Below are positions 39,159-48,967 of a DNA stretch of 64,000 nucleotides, in pieces (positions within the stretch are counted from its first letter, which is position 1; each line of letters opens with the position of its first letter). The DNA lies in NCBI RefSeq assembly GCF_005116465.1, contig NZ_SWBM01000001.1:744001-808000 (forward strand). The letters are read 5' to 3'. The DNA comes from Robertmurraya kyonggiensis (GTDB taxonomy: Bacteria; Bacillota; Bacilli; Bacillales; Cytobacillaceae). The notes under the pieces are model-generated. The model was given only the letters and a program-made list of their open reading frames with translations. It was not told the origin of the DNA and made no database searches. A program made the position numbers and the translations under genes.

Positions 39159-39761
39159 ATGAGCTTAAACGGAAAAAGAATCGGGTTTGGGTTAACAGGC
39201 TCCCATTGTACCTATGATGCGGTTTTTCCTGAAATTGAAAAACTAGTCAATGCAGGGGCTGAAGTTCTGCCTGTTGTCACCTATACTGTTAAAAATACAG
39301 ATACACGCTTTGGAAAAGGGGAAGATTGGGTACAAAGGATCGAAGATATTACAGGGAATAAAATCATTGATTCGATTGTTAAAGCTGAGCCATTAGGACC
39401 GAAAATCCCGCTAGATTGTATGGTAGTTGCGCCATTAACGGGAAATTCTATGAGTAAGTTTGCGAATGCAATGACAGACAGTCCAGTGCTAATGGCTGCC
39501 AAAGCTACCTTACGCAATCGGAAACCAGTTGTCCTTGGCATTTCAACAAACGACGCACTTGGATTAAACGGAGTAAACCTTATGAGGCTAATGGCCACAA
39601 AGAATATTTACTTTGTTCCTTATGGTCAAGATGACCCTGTCAATAAACCCAATTCTTTAGTAGCGCGTATGACTTTAGTATCGGAAACAATCGAAGCTGC
39701 GATAAATGGAGAACAATTACAGCCTGTACTAGTAGAAAGGTATAAAGATCTAACATCGTAG
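39159..39761 (+). CDS. dpaB: Dipicolinate synthase subunit B (SpoVFB)
   Basis: A flavoprotein-fold partner of DpaA, 200 residues. Typical features are the opening RIGFGLTGSHCTYDAVFPEI, MVVAPLTGNSMSKFANAMTDSPVLMAAKATLRN, and LGLNGVNLMRLMATKNIYFVP. It starts 5 bases after dpaA with AAAGGGG in the dpaA 3' end, so the two are cotranscribed. No clear terminator follows within the gap to asd. Confidence 0.95.
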   Translation: MSLNGKRIGFGLTGSHCTYDAVFPEIEKLVNAGAEVLPVVTYTVKNTDTRFGKGEDWVQRIEDITGNKIIDSIVKAEPLGPKIPLDCMVVAPLTGNSMSKFANAMTDSPVLMAAKATLRNRKPVVLGISTNDALGLNGVNLMRLMATKNIYFVPYGQDDPVNKPNSLVARMTLVSETIEAAINGEQLQPVLVERYKDLTS

Positions 39762-39849
39762 CAAAAATTTATTTCTTTAAAGTATGAATATGATAAAATA
39801 GATGGTATCATTGAATAAATTTCATGATGCTTGAAGATTTAATCTAACT

Positions 39850-39925
39850 TTTCACATTGTGAAATCGACTTTATTTAATTATTTCTAAGAAGAGGGAAAA
39901 GGTTGATTAACCCTCCCTCTCTTAG
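39850..39925 (+). other. Two dyads in the asd upstream region
   Basis: TTTCAC-ATT-GTGAAA (39850-39864) and a longer stem CTAAGAAGAGGG (39885-39896) with CCCTCTCTTAG (39915-39925), one bulge, enclosing GGTT/AACC. No T-run follows the second. Could be terminator for dpaB or leader structure of asd. Confidence 0.45.
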
Positions 39926-39974
39926 AGTTAAACTTACTATAAGATATTGAAGTGTATGGAAGGGGAAACATTTG

Positions 39975-41024
39975 ATGGCAGAAAGAAAAGCATTTCATGT
40001 AGCAGTAGTTGGAGCAACAGGCGCAGTAGGGCAGCAAATGCTCAAAACGCTTGAAGATAGGAATTTCCCTATTTCTAAATTGACTGTTTTATCTTCAGCC
40101 CGTTCAGCTGGAAAGGCAGTCCTTTTTAACGGACAAGAGCATATTGTCCAAGAAGCAACTCCAGATAGCTTTGAAGGAGTGGACATCGCTCTTTTCAGTG
40201 CTGGAGGAAACGTATCAAAGGAATTAGCGCCTGAAGCTGTGAAAAGAGGTGCGATTTGCGTTGATAATACGAGTGCATTCCGTATGGATGAGAATACTCC
40301 ACTTGTTGTACCAGAAGTAAATGAAGGGGATCTTCATCTTCATAATGGAATTATTGCAAATCCAAATTGCTCGACGATCCAAATGGTAGTAGCCCTACAA
40401 CCGATTTTTGAAAAATACGGTCTAAAAAAGGTGATTGTGTCCACTTATCAAGCTGTTTCAGGCTCTGGTGCCCAAGCGGTAGAAGAACTGTACGAGCAAA
40501 CAAAAGCGATCATCAATGAAGAGAGTTATGAACCGAAAATTCTTCCAGTAAAATCAGACAAAAAACATTATCAAATTGCATTTAATGCGATTCCGCAAAT
40601 TGATAAGTTTGAAGCGAATGGTTATACATTCGAAGAAATGAAAATGATAAACGAAACAAAGAAAATCATGCATTTACCTGAATTAAAGGTAGCAGCAACT
40701 TGTGTACGTCTACCGGTTGCCACTGGCCACTCTGAATCTGTATATTTCGAAGTGGAACAGGATGGAGCAACAGTAGCGGATATTAAAGCATTGTTAAAGG
40801 ATGCACCGGGTGTAGTCCTACAAGACGATCCAGACAATCAAATCTATCCAATGCCAGCTGATTGCGTTGGAAAAAATGATGTATTTGTCGGAAGAATTCG
40901 CCAAGACTTAGACGAAGTAAAAGGATTCCACATGTGGGTGGTATCAGATAACCTTCTAAAAGGTGCAGCATGGAACTCTGTTCAAATTGCTGAAAGCTTA
41001 ATAAAGATTGGACTAGTTAAATAA
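39975..41024 (+). CDS. asd: Aspartate-semialdehyde dehydrogenase
   Basis: Asd reduces aspartyl phosphate to aspartate semialdehyde, the branch-point to lysine/DAP, methionine and threonine. The NADP motif [13 protein letters not shown] is near the N-terminus, and the active-site cysteine is in [10 protein letters not shown] near residue 130. ATG 39975 follows AAGGGGAA; the adjacent TTG 39972 is less likely. 349 residues is standard. It is first gene of asd-dapG-dapA. Confidence 0.97.
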   Translation: MAERKAFHVAVVGATGAVGQQMLKTLEDRNFPISKLTVLSSARSAGKAVLFNGQEHIVQEATPDSFEGVDIALFSAGGNVSKELAPEAVKRGAICVDNTSAFRMDENTPLVVPEVNEGDLHLHNGIIANPNCSTIQMVVALQPIFEKYGLKKVIVSTYQAVSGSGAQAVEELYEQTKAIINEESYEPKILPVKSDKKHYQIAFNAIPQIDKFEANGYTFEEMKMINETKKIMHLPELKVAATCVRLPVATGHSESVYFEVEQDGATVADIKALLKDAPGVVLQDDPDNQIYPMPADCVGKNDVFVGRIRQDLDEVKGFHMWVVSDNLLKGAAWNSVQIAESLIKIGLVK

Positions 41025-41028
41025 TTTG

Positions 41029-41062
41029 CTTCATGTGAATATAAACATCATGAGGTTTTCTT
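41029..41062 (+). terminator. Weak terminator-like hairpin between asd and dapG
   Basis: CTTCATG / CATGAGG (7 bp with one G-U, 13-base loop), followed by TTTTCTT. May reduce read-through into dapG. Confidence 0.45.
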
Positions 41063-41080
41063 AATAATTGAGGTGTTACG

Positions 41081-42328
41081 ATGAAAATAATCGTTCAAAA
41101 ATTTGGAGGAACATCTGTAAAGGATGAAGGAGCTAGAGAATATGCGAGAAAGCATATTCAAAAAGCATTATCTGATGGATACAAGGTTGTTGTAGTTGTA
41201 TCAGCCATGGGACGAAGTGGCGATCCATATGCAACGGATACTCTCTTATCCTTGATAGGTGGCTCTAAAACAAAAGTAACAAAGCGAGAACAGGATTTAT
41301 TGCTCTCTGTTGGTGAAGCTATTTCTAGCGTTGTTTTTACAAATATGCTATTAGAAAACGGAGTAAATGCCACTTCACTTACTGGAGCACAGGCAGGATT
41401 TAGAACAAGTGCAGACCATACCAATGCAAAAATCATGAAAATGGAATGCGACCGTATCATTGAAGAATTAAAAGAATATGATGTTGTTGTAGTAGCTGGT
41501 TTCCAAGGTGCTACCAAAAATGGCGATACAACGACCATTGGTAGAGGTGGAAGTGACACATCAGCAGCTGCATTAGGTGCAGCGCTTCAAGCAGAATGGG
41601 TCGACATTTTTACTGATGTAGAGGGCATTATGACGGCGGATCCACGAATTGCAGAAAATGCCAGACCATTAACGGTTGTAACATATAACGAAGTTTGTAA
41701 CTTGGCCTATCAAGGAGCAAAGGTGATTCATCCACGGGCTGTTGAAATTGCGATGCAATCAAAAATTCCGATTAGAATTCGTTCAACATACACGGACAAT
41801 CCAGGAACTTTGGTTACATCGATAAGTAGAAACAATCATGGTAGTGATATTAGAGAACGTACAGTAACAGGGATTGCCCATCTTGCTCCGGTTACGCAAA
41901 TTAAGGTTTTGGCTAAAAAAGGACAATACAATCTACAAACAGAAGTTTTCAAGTCGATGGCAAATGAAAAAATCAGTGTAGATTTTATCAATATTTCTCC
42001 TAATGGCGTTGTGTATACCGTCACAGACGAGATGAGCGATAAAGCAGAAAAGATACTAACTGACTTAGGCTACGAACCTGAATTGGAAAGAAATTGTGCG
42101 AAAGTTTCCGTTGTAGGAGCCGGTATCGCAGGTGTCCCTGGAATTACAGCGAAAATTGTATCAGCATTATCGGAAAAAGGAATTCGTATTCTACAATCTG
42201 CAGATAGTCACACGACCATTTGGGTATTGGTGAAGGAAGACGATCTTGTAATGGCTGTAAATGCCTTACATGACGCTTTTCAACTTGAGAATGACACCTT
42301 CGAATATGAACGGATGGATAATTACTAA
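41081..42328 (+). CDS. dapG: Aspartokinase I (DAP-sensitive type), alpha/beta subunits
   Basis: Phosphorylates aspartate in the first step of the DAP/lysine pathway. Of 415 residues, the catalytic domain holds KFGGTSV at the N-terminus and GRGGSDTSAAALGAAL, and the C-terminal third holds two ACT domains (TQIKVLAKKGQ; VSVVGAGIAGVPGITAKI) that sense the end product. In Bacillus the copy next to dapA is the diaminopimelate-inhibited isozyme. No lysine riboswitch is seen upstream, consistent with DapG rather than LysC. Confidence 0.95.
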   Translation: MKIIVQKFGGTSVKDEGAREYARKHIQKALSDGYKVVVVVSAMGRSGDPYATDTLLSLIGGSKTKVTKREQDLLLSVGEAISSVVFTNMLLENGVNATSLTGAQAGFRTSADHTNAKIMKMECDRIIEELKEYDVVVVAGFQGATKNGDTTTIGRGGSDTSAAALGAALQAEWVDIFTDVEGIMTADPRIAENARPLTVVTYNEVCNLAYQGAKVIHPRAVEIAMQSKIPIRIRSTYTDNPGTLVTSISRNNHGSDIRERTVTGIAHLAPVTQIKVLAKKGQYNLQTEVFKSMANEKISVDFINISPNGVVYTVTDEMSDKAEKILTDLGYEPELERNCAKVSVVGAGIAGVPGITAKIVSALSEKGIRILQSADSHTTIWVLVKEDDLVMAVNALHDAFQLENDTFEYERMDNY

Positions 42329-42403
42329 AGAGAGAGGGTAGTCTTTTTGGTTCCGAAAAGGCTACCTATAAAAAGGGTTAAATGTACTCAAGGGAGTGTA
42401 AAT

Positions 42404-43279
42404 ATGGCTTTATTTGGTAGAGTTTCGACGGCAATGGTAACCCCTTTTGATAATAAAGGGCATATCGATTTTGCAAAAACGACTCAATTAATCAAATATT
42501 TAATTGAAAATGGTACCGAATCATTAGTAGTTGCGGGTACAACAGGTGAATCACCAACTTTAACAAAGGAAGAAAAGATTGCTCTTTTCCAACATGTTGT
42601 TAAGGTTGTAGATAAGCGTATTCCTGTTATAGCAGGTACAGGCAGCAATAATACCTATGCATCTATCGAGCTAACTAAGAAGGCGGAGCAGCTTGGAGTA
42701 GATGGGATTATGGTGGTTGGGCCATATTATAATAAGCCAAATCAAGAGGGACTTTATCAGCATTTTAAAGCAATTGCGGAAAGTACGACATTGCCTGTAA
42801 TGGTGTATAACATCCCTAGCCGCTCTGTTGTAAATATTTCACCAGAAACGATCATTCGTTTATCAAAGATCTCAAACATTGTAGCCGTAAAGGAAGCCAG
42901 TGGAGATTTGAGCGCGATGACGAACATTATTTCGAATACAGATGAAGATTTTTACTTATATAGCGGAGACGATAGTCTTGCTTTACCAGTTCTATCGATT
43001 GGAGGAGCAGGGGTGATTTCCGTTGCATCCCATATTATTGGGAACGAAATGCAAGAAATGGTTCAAGCATTTTTAAATGGTGACACGAAGCGTGCAGCTA
43101 AACTGCATCAAGAGTTATTGCCAACAATGGTAGGACTTTTTAAAGCTCCGAACCCAGTTCCGGTTAAAACAGCTCTACAATTAATAGGGTTAAATGTAGG
43201 ATCTGTAAGATTACCTCTTGTTCCTCTCACAGAAACAGAGAGAAACGATTTAATTGCTTTAATCAATGTAGAAAAATAA
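42404..43279 (+). CDS. dapA: 4-hydroxy-tetrahydrodipicolinate synthase
   Basis: DapA condenses pyruvate with aspartate semialdehyde; its product line supplies DAP for peptidoglycan and dipicolinate for spores. The class I aldolase barrel shows GTTGESPTL, the catalytic tyrosine in VYNIPSRS (about 134) and the Schiff-base lysine in AVKEASGD (about 162). ATG 42404 follows AAGGGAGTG and gives 291 residues; an in-frame extension to 42347 lacks support. A strong terminator follows. Confidence 0.97.
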   Translation: MALFGRVSTAMVTPFDNKGHIDFAKTTQLIKYLIENGTESLVVAGTTGESPTLTKEEKIALFQHVVKVVDKRIPVIAGTGSNNTYASIELTKKAEQLGVDGIMVVGPYYNKPNQEGLYQHFKAIAESTTLPVMVYNIPSRSVVNISPETIIRLSKISNIVAVKEASGDLSAMTNIISNTDEDFYLYSGDDSLALPVLSIGGAGVISVASHIIGNEMQEMVQAFLNGDTKRAAKLHQELLPTMVGLFKAPNPVPVKTALQLIGLNVGSVRLPLVPLTETERNDLIALINVEK

Positions 43280-43284
43280 TGATA

Positions 43285-43316
43285 AAAAACGGCTTGAGTT
43301 TTTCAAGCCGTTTTTG
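43285..43316 (+). terminator. Intrinsic terminator after dapA
   Basis: AAAACGGCTTGA / CAAGCCGTTTT stem with a T-rich loop, followed by TTTTTG. Confidence 0.9.
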
Positions 43317-43368
43317 TATTTAAATGGACCTTCTTTAGAACTGTTTAAGTTCCTTCAGCTTAATTTTG

Positions 43369-43398
43369 TTGGAAAGGATTTCTATTTTCAAGTATAAT
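43369..43398 (+). promoter_or_regulatory. Sigma-A promoter for rnjB
   Basis: TTGGAA (43369-43374), 18-base spacer, perfect TATAAT (43393-43398), 50 bases before the start codon. Confidence 0.65.
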
Positions 43399-43447
43399 GA
43401 GGTTAACTGATCCAGGTCGTAAAACAACAGGTAGGAGGAAATATGAA

Positions 43448-45115
43448 TTGAACATACGAACGAATGAAAACATCAAGGTAGTGGCTCTGGGGGGAGTCGG
43501 AGAAATCGGGAAAAATATGTACATAGTAGAAGTGGACAATGATATTTTTGTCCTTGATGCTGGTCTTATGTTACCTGAGAATGAAATGCTCGGTATTGAT
43601 ATTGTTATTCCTGATATCACTTATTTAACGCAAAACAAGGAACGGGTCAAAGGAATATTTTTAACGCACGGTCATGAGGATCATATTGGAGCACTGTCAT
43701 ATGTTTTACGTCAAATTCAAGTGCCGATTTATGGGACGAAACTAACACTTGCATTAGCAAAGGCGATTATAAAAGAACAAGAGTATAGAGGGAAAGCTGA
43801 GTTTATCGAAATCAATTCTGATACCATATTAGAGTTTGATGACGCGCGAGTAACCTTTTTTAAAACGAATCATAGTATCCCTGATTCTGTTGGGATTGCT
43901 ATCCGTACTTCAAAAGGTGCAGTCGTGTATACAGGGGATTTTAAATTTGACCAAACTGCAAATGAACTTTACAAGCCTGAAATCGGTAAGATGGCTCAAT
44001 TAGGAGAAGAAGGTGTCTTATGTCTGTTGTCTGATAGTACTGACGCTGAAAAACCGGGTTATACGCCATCAGAAGCAGTTGTTATAAGAGAAATGAAAGA
44101 CGCTTTTTACAATGCAAGAGGAAGAATTATTGCAGCATCCTTTGCTTCGGATATAAATCGCATTCAGCATATTTTTGATGCTGCATATGAAAGCCGTAAA
44201 AAGATTGCAGTGGTAGGAAAAAGCCTCCAAAAGGTTTTTGATATTGCGATTGAACTTGATTATTTGTATGTTCATCACGAACTCATTATCCCGATTAATG
44301 AAATAAGAGACTATGCTGATGATGAAATTGTCATTTTAGCGACAGGCATGCAAGGAGAGCCAATTGAGGCCTTACAAAAGATGGCGAAGGGCCAACATAA
44401 GCAAGTTAATATTCAAAAAGGGGACACGGTATTAATTGCTGCTTCTCCTCTTCGCGGGAGAGAAGTGTTCGTTTTTAAAACGATTGATATGTTAAGTCGA
44501 GCTGGAGCAAATGTCATCTCAGGTAGACGCTTAGTGAATACATCGAGCCACGGAAGTCAAGAAGAGCTGAAATTCATGCTCAACTTAATGAATCCTAAAT
44601 TCTTTATTCCTGTTCATGGAGAATATAGAATGCTTCGTGCTCACAGCAAGATCGCTAAGGAAATTGGCTTTACGGATGATCGGATTGCTGTCATTGACAA
44701 GGGAGAAGTAGTCGAACTCATGGGCGACCAAATTAAGGTTTCAAGCAAGGTAGCTGCAGGTAATGTGCTTGTCGATGGAAATGGCGTTGGAGATGTAGGA
44801 AATATCGTTCTGCGAGACAGAAAGCTATTATCACAGGATGGCATTTTGATTGTCGTTGTTACTTTGAATAAAGCAGCGAAGAAGGTTTCTGCTGGTCCTG
44901 AAATCATTTCACGTGGTTTTGTTTACGTCCGAGAGTCAGAGGAACTCATGGAAGATTCGGTGAAACTAGTCCGAGGAATCGTAGAAAAGAATCTACAGAA
45001 GGAATTTTTTGATTGGACTAGTATTAAGCAAGATATGAGAGATGGCTTGAATCAGTATTTATATGAAAAAACAAAACGTAGACCGATGATATTACCAATT
45101 ATTATGGAGGTCTAA
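43448..45115 (+). CDS. rnjB: Ribonuclease J (position of RNase J2)
   Basis: A metallo-beta-lactamase/beta-CASP ribonuclease of 555 residues, the same length as B. subtilis RNase J2 (ymfA), which occupies this position. The zinc motif THGHEDHIGA, TGDFKFDQT, the beta-CASP segment and the C-terminal RGFVYVRESEELM domain are present. The HxHxDH motif is complete here. TTG 43448 is chosen as start because TAGGAGGAA lies 8 bases upstream; ATG 43397 in frame would place promoter and Shine-Dalgarno within the gene. Confidence 0.92.
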   Translation: MNIRTNENIKVVALGGVGEIGKNMYIVEVDNDIFVLDAGLMLPENEMLGIDIVIPDITYLTQNKERVKGIFLTHGHEDHIGALSYVLRQIQVPIYGTKLTLALAKAIIKEQEYRGKAEFIEINSDTILEFDDARVTFFKTNHSIPDSVGIAIRTSKGAVVYTGDFKFDQTANELYKPEIGKMAQLGEEGVLCLLSDSTDAEKPGYTPSEAVVIREMKDAFYNARGRIIAASFASDINRIQHIFDAAYESRKKIAVVGKSLQKVFDIAIELDYLYVHHELIIPINEIRDYADDEIVILATGMQGEPIEALQKMAKGQHKQVNIQKGDTVLIAASPLRGREVFVFKTIDMLSRAGANVISGRRLVNTSSHGSQEELKFMLNLMNPKFFIPVHGEYRMLRAHSKIAKEIGFTDDRIAVIDKGEVVELMGDQIKVSSKVAAGNVLVDGNGVGDVGNIVLRDRKLLSQDGILIVVVTLNKAAKKVSAGPEIISRGFVYVRESEELMEDSVKLVRGIVEKNLQKEFFDWTSIKQDMRDGLNQYLYEKTKRRPMILPIIMEV

Positions 45116-45119
45116 TTCT

Positions 45120-45148
45120 AAAACGACACTAGTTGTCGTTTTATTTTG
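45120..45148 (+). terminator. Intrinsic terminator 1 after rnjB
   Basis: AAAACGACA / TGTCGTTTT perfect stem (45120-45128, 45134-45142) with loop CTAGT, followed by ATTTTG. Confidence 0.75.
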
Positions 45149-45197
45149 TAGTAAAAAGTTAATAACTATAAAACACTTGAACTTATAGGCTGATTCT

Positions 45198-45227
45198 AAA
45201 ACGATACATGTGTATCGTTTTTAATTT
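45198..45227 (+). terminator. Intrinsic terminator 2 after rnjB, a near-duplicate
   Basis: AAAACGATAC / GTATCGTTTT around ATGT, followed by TTAATTT. Stem and flank (CTAAAACGA...TCGTTTT) match the hairpin 78 bases upstream. Confidence 0.75.
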
Positions 45228-45303
45228 GAATGGAAATACCTGTATGAAATGTAATCGAGGGTTGAATAATAGAGATAGCATGCGAAGAAGGGAGAAGATT
45301 TTA

Positions 45304-46062
45304 ATGGATCATGAATATAGATGGAAAAATGCCGAAGGTGATGGTGGACAAGAGCCGGAGGCGCCAAAAGAAGATAAGCCATCACCTCTGATGGAAAAAA
45401 TCCAACAACTAGGTCAAACCAACGTCCCGCAACTCTCACAGGATTCAAAAATCCATTGTTTGACAATCGTTGGACAAATTGAAGGCCATATGCAGCTACC
45501 GCCACAAAACAAAACAACAAAATACGAACATATTATTCCTCAAATTGTGGCCATTGAACAAAATCCAAAAATCGAAGGTCTCCTCATTATTTTGAATACT
45601 GTTGGTGGAGATGTGGAGGCAGGCCTGGCGATTTCTGAGATGTTGGCTTCCTTATCAAAGCCATCCGTTTCACTTGTTCTAGGTGGTGGTCATTCTATTG
45701 GAGTGCCAATAGCTGTTTCCTGTGACTACTCTTTTATTGCTGAGACGGCAACGATGACAATTCATCCAATACGATTAACAGGACTAGTGATAGGAGTCCC
45801 GCAGACCTTTGAGTATTTAGATAAAATGCAGGAAAGAGTTGTAAGTTTTGTGACGAAGCATTCCAATATTTCTGAAGAGAAGTTTAAGGAATTGATGTTT
45901 GATAAAGGGAATTTAACGCGTGATATTGGAACGAATGTGATTGGAAATGATGCGGTTAAATACGGTCTAATAGACGAAGTTGGCGGAATTGGCCAAGCGA
46001 TGAAAAAACTGAATGAACTAATCGATTTGAATAAAGAGGAAAATGAGGGGATGGTGCAATGA
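45304..46062 (+). CDS. tepA: ClpP-like serine protease TepA (YmfB)
   Basis: A ClpP-fold protein of 252 residues. The acidic/proline N-terminus ([14 protein letters not shown]) is followed by a crotonase/ClpP core with [17 protein letters not shown], the serine in [13 protein letters not shown] and the histidine in [11 protein letters not shown]. In B. subtilis TepA was linked to protein secretion and degradation of spore SASPs; the exact role is uncertain. AAGGGAGAA precedes ATG 45304. Its end overlaps ylzJ (ATGA). Confidence 0.92.
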   Translation: MDHEYRWKNAEGDGGQEPEAPKEDKPSPLMEKIQQLGQTNVPQLSQDSKIHCLTIVGQIEGHMQLPPQNKTTKYEHIIPQIVAIEQNPKIEGLLIILNTVGGDVEAGLAISEMLASLSKPSVSLVLGGGHSIGVPIAVSCDYSFIAETATMTIHPIRLTGLVIGVPQTFEYLDKMQERVVSFVTKHSNISEEKFKELMFDKGNLTRDIGTNVIGNDAVKYGLIDEVGGIGQAMKKLNELIDLNKEENEGMVQ

Positions 46063-46271
46063 TTTTATATACGACGATGCCTTTAGAACTCGTATATCCA
46101 ATTGAAGAAAGTGAGTTCGCAAAGCGCAAAACGGTTAACTATGATGGTATATCGTTAATTGTTGAGCAAGATGAGAATCAGGCTTATCGTGTAATTCAAG
46201 TATTGAGTACAAACCCAGAACACTTCTTAGATGTAAGATTTCAACCAGGTGCAAAGATTTCTCTTTCTTAA
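46059..46271 (+). CDS. ylzJ: YlzJ-like small protein
   Basis: A 70-residue protein typical of the YlzJ family, always encoded between tepA and spoIIIE in Bacillus; it opens [14 protein letters not shown] and ends [13 protein letters not shown]. Function unknown. The start overlaps the tepA stop by four bases, so it is translationally coupled. The stop lies inside a 16-bp perfect palindrome (46262-46277). Confidence 0.9.
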   Translation: MILYTTMPLELVYPIEESEFAKRKTVNYDGISLIVEQDENQAYRVIQVLSTNPEHFLDVRFQPGAKISLS

Positions 46272-46303
46272 GAAAGAACAAATAGAACTGCAGTACGAGC
46301 TTA

Positions 46304-46312
46304 TGATATAAT
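46304..46312 (+). promoter_or_regulatory. Extended -10 motif just before the ylzJ terminator
   Basis: TGA-TATAAT at 46304-46312 with no good -35; a terminator begins 18 bases later, so any transcript would be very short unless it reads through to spoIIIE. Confidence 0.35.
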
Positions 46313-46330
46313 AAATTTAAACCACATGAG

Positions 46331-46358
46331 AGCAGCCACTTAGGCTGCTTTCGTTTTT
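46331..46358 (+). terminator. Intrinsic terminator after ylzJ
   Basis: AGCAGCC / GGCTGCT (46331-46337, 46343-46349), 5-base loop, followed by TTCGTTTTT. Confidence 0.75.
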
Positions 46359-46503
46359 ACATACTTCAAGAGAGTCAATTTCACGATGTACCAAGATAAT
46401 GAAAAAATGAACAATTTTCTAACTACATATCTATTCAAATGTTCTTTTTTCACTTGATATATGATTGACATGTCTACGATATTAACTAAATTAAGGTGAT
46501 TGA

Positions 46504-48852
46504 ATGGTAAAGAAAAAAAGAAGAAAAGCAAAGAAAAATAATCAGTTTAAACGGACTGTTCGATTTGAACTAATCGGGCTCATATTAGTTGCTCTAGCAG
46601 CCATATCCATTGCGAACTTAGGTGCTGTTGGTGGTGCGTTCGTCCTCTTTTTCCGTTTCTTCACTGGTGAATGGTACATGTTGTTTTTACTTGCCCTCGT
46701 TTTGATAGGGGGATATTTCATTTGGAGAAGAGAAATTCCAAACTATTTCCACCAAAGACTTATAGGTATTTACTTAATAGTTGCTGCACTCTTACTTTTA
46801 AGTCATGTAACTTTATTTGAGAATCTACTAAATAATGAAAAGTTTGACGACCCAAGTGTTATTAAAAAGTCATGGGAACTCTTTTGGATGGAAGTTAATG
46901 GGGAGACGAGTACGACTGATTTAGGTGGCGGATTGATTGGTGCAATTATGTACGCCATGTTCTACTTCTTATTTGAGGGAGCAGGTACAAAAATAATATC
47001 TATTGTGCTCATCATTATTGGACTAATTCTTTTAACCGGAAAAACCTTTGGAGAGGCCGTTGGAAAGCCATTTGTATTTGTTGGAGGCTTTATAAAGAAC
47101 CAATGGAAAGCCTTCTTAGGTGATGTTCAGCATTCCAAGCAAAAAAGAAGAGAAAGACAAGAAGCTATTCGTGCCGAGCGACAAGAGCGAGAACAAAATA
47201 AAGAAATTAAAGAAGAACCGGCGGCTATCATTCCTGTTGATGTAAATAGAGATAGATCTGTTTCTAAGCCGGAACCGATTATTTCAAGCTTTGCTGAAAA
47301 AGCCTATGATCGCATTGAAAAAGAGGTACCCACTGATGTTCAGAATAAGGGTAAAAAAGAAGAGGAGCATCATGAAGTAGAAGAGGAAAGTGCACCTCCA
47401 ATTACATTTACAGAAGTAGAAAACGTCGACTACAAGCTTCCTCCGATTAAACTACTTAAGCTTCCGCGTCATACCGACCAAAGTGGTGAATATGAATTAA
47501 TTCATGCGAATGCAGCGAAGCTCGAAAGAACCTTTCAAAGTTTTGGTGTAAAGGCTCGGGTAACACAGGTACATTTGGGACCGGCTGTTACAAAATACGA
47601 AGTTCATCCTGATGTTGGGGTTAAGGTAAGTAAAATTGTCAGCCTAAGTGATGATTTAGCATTAGCATTAGCGGCAAAAGATATACGGATTGAAGCACCG
47701 ATCCCAGGGAAATCTGCAATCGGGATTGAGGTACCAAATTCAGAGGTCGCGATGGTATCTCTAAGAGAAGTACTTGAATCGAAACAAAATGACAAGCCTG
47801 ATTCCAAATTACTGATTGGTTTAGGTAGAGATATAACTGGTGAAGCAGTTTTAGCAGAATTGAATAAGATGCCCCATTTGCTGGTAGCCGGTGCTACTGG
47901 TAGTGGAAAGAGTGTGTGTATTAACGGGATCATTACGAGTATTTTAATGCGTGCAAAGCCGCATGAAGTGAAGTTAATGATGATTGACCCGAAAATGGTA
48001 GAATTGAATGTTTATAATGGTATTCCGCATCTACTTGCACCAGTTGTAACAAATGCTAAAAAAGCTTCACAAGCACTGCAAAAGGTCGTTAGTGAAATGG
48101 AGCGGCGTTATGAGCTCTTTTCCCATACCGGAACAAGAAACATAGAAGGGTACAATGAATTTATCAATCGCCATAATGCAGACTCAGAAGCAAAACAACC
48201 ATTATTACCATATATTGTAGTGATTGTGGACGAGCTTGCTGATTTGATGATGGTTGCTTCGAATGATGTTGAGGATGCCATTACACGTTTAGCACAAATG
48301 GCTCGTGCAGCCGGAATCCACTTGATTATTGCGACACAACGACCTTCGGTTGATGTTATTACTGGTGTCATAAAAGCAAATATACCTTCACGAATTGCAT
48401 TTGCTGTATCTTCTCAGACGGATTCTAGAACAATTCTGGATATGGGTGGAGCGGAAAAGCTACTTGGTCGAGGAGATATGTTATTCCTTCCAGTAGGTGC
48501 ATCTAAGCCTATCCGTGTTCAAGGGGCCTTTTTATCTGATGAAGAGGTAGAAGAGACAGTAAACTTTGTTATAGGTCAACAAAAGGCCCAGTATCAGGAA
48601 GAAATGATTCCAGATGAAATCCCTGAGACCACAACAGAGGTTGAAGACGAGCTTTACAATGAGGCAGTAGACTTAATCGTTGAAATGCAAACTGCATCTG
48701 TTTCCATGCTTCAAAGGAGGTTTAGAATTGGTTATACAAGAGCTGCAAGACTTATAGATGAAATGGAACTTCGAGGTGTTGTCGGGCCATATGAAGGCAG
48801 TAAACCAAGAGCTGTATTAATCGATAAGCCATCAGAAGAAGCAAGTTCATAA
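46504..48852 (+). CDS. spoIIIE: DNA translocase SpoIIIE/FtsK family
   Basis: Pumps chromosome into the forespore and clears trapped DNA at septa. Of 782 residues, about 1-170 hold four membrane segments, a charged linker runs to about 300, and the RecA-like motor has Walker [10 protein letters not shown] (about 462) and Walker [11 protein letters not shown] (about 575). The C-terminal gamma winged-helix that reads SRS sites is present ([22 protein letters not shown]). AAGGTGATTGA precedes ATG 46504. Length and domains are normal. Confidence 0.97.
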   Translation: MVKKKRRKAKKNNQFKRTVRFELIGLILVALAAISIANLGAVGGAFVLFFRFFTGEWYMLFLLALVLIGGYFIWRREIPNYFHQRLIGIYLIVAALLLLSHVTLFENLLNNEKFDDPSVIKKSWELFWMEVNGETSTTDLGGGLIGAIMYAMFYFLFEGAGTKIISIVLIIIGLILLTGKTFGEAVGKPFVFVGGFIKNQWKAFLGDVQHSKQKRRERQEAIRAERQEREQNKEIKEEPAAIIPVDVNRDRSVSKPEPIISSFAEKAYDRIEKEVPTDVQNKGKKEEEHHEVEEESAPPITFTEVENVDYKLPPIKLLKLPRHTDQSGEYELIHANAAKLERTFQSFGVKARVTQVHLGPAVTKYEVHPDVGVKVSKIVSLSDDLALALAAKDIRIEAPIPGKSAIGIEVPNSEVAMVSLREVLESKQNDKPDSKLLIGLGRDITGEAVLAELNKMPHLLVAGATGSGKSVCINGIITSILMRAKPHEVKLMMIDPKMVELNVYNGIPHLLAPVVTNAKKASQALQKVVSEMERRYELFSHTGTRNIEGYNEFINRHNADSEAKQPLLPYIVVIVDELADLMMVASNDVEDAITRLAQMARAAGIHLIIATQRPSVDVITGVIKANIPSRIAFAVSSQTDSRTILDMGGAEKLLGRGDMLFLPVGASKPIRVQGAFLSDEEVEETVNFVIGQQKAQYQEEMIPDEIPETTTEVEDELYNEAVDLIVEMQTASVSMLQRRFRIGYTRAARLIDEMELRGVVGPYEGSKPRAVLIDKPSEEASS

Positions 48853-48871
48853 ATAAAAAAATTTAAACCAG

Positions 48872-48916
48872 ACCGTAGAGAGACTCAAAGGATTTAGAGT
48901 AGCTCTACGGTTTTTA
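48872..48916 (+). terminator. Intrinsic terminator after spoIIIE
   Basis: ACCGTAGAG (48872-48880) pairs with CTCTACGGT (48903-48911), with an inner ACTC/GAGT pairing, followed by TTTTTAT. Confidence 0.85.
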
Positions 48917-48967
48917 TAATATAGACTGAGAAAAAATTACTTAGTTAAGGGAGTTTAACATAAAGAA

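Noticed and set aside
41025-41080. Lysine riboswitch upstream of the aspartokinase gene
   Set aside because: Only 56 bases are available with a single weak hairpin; the element is far too short, and the gene is the dapG rather than lysC type.
41158-41559. 133-codon - strand frame inside dapG
   Set aside because: Shadow of dapG codon usage; composition is Ser/Thr/Pro rich without recognisable domain.
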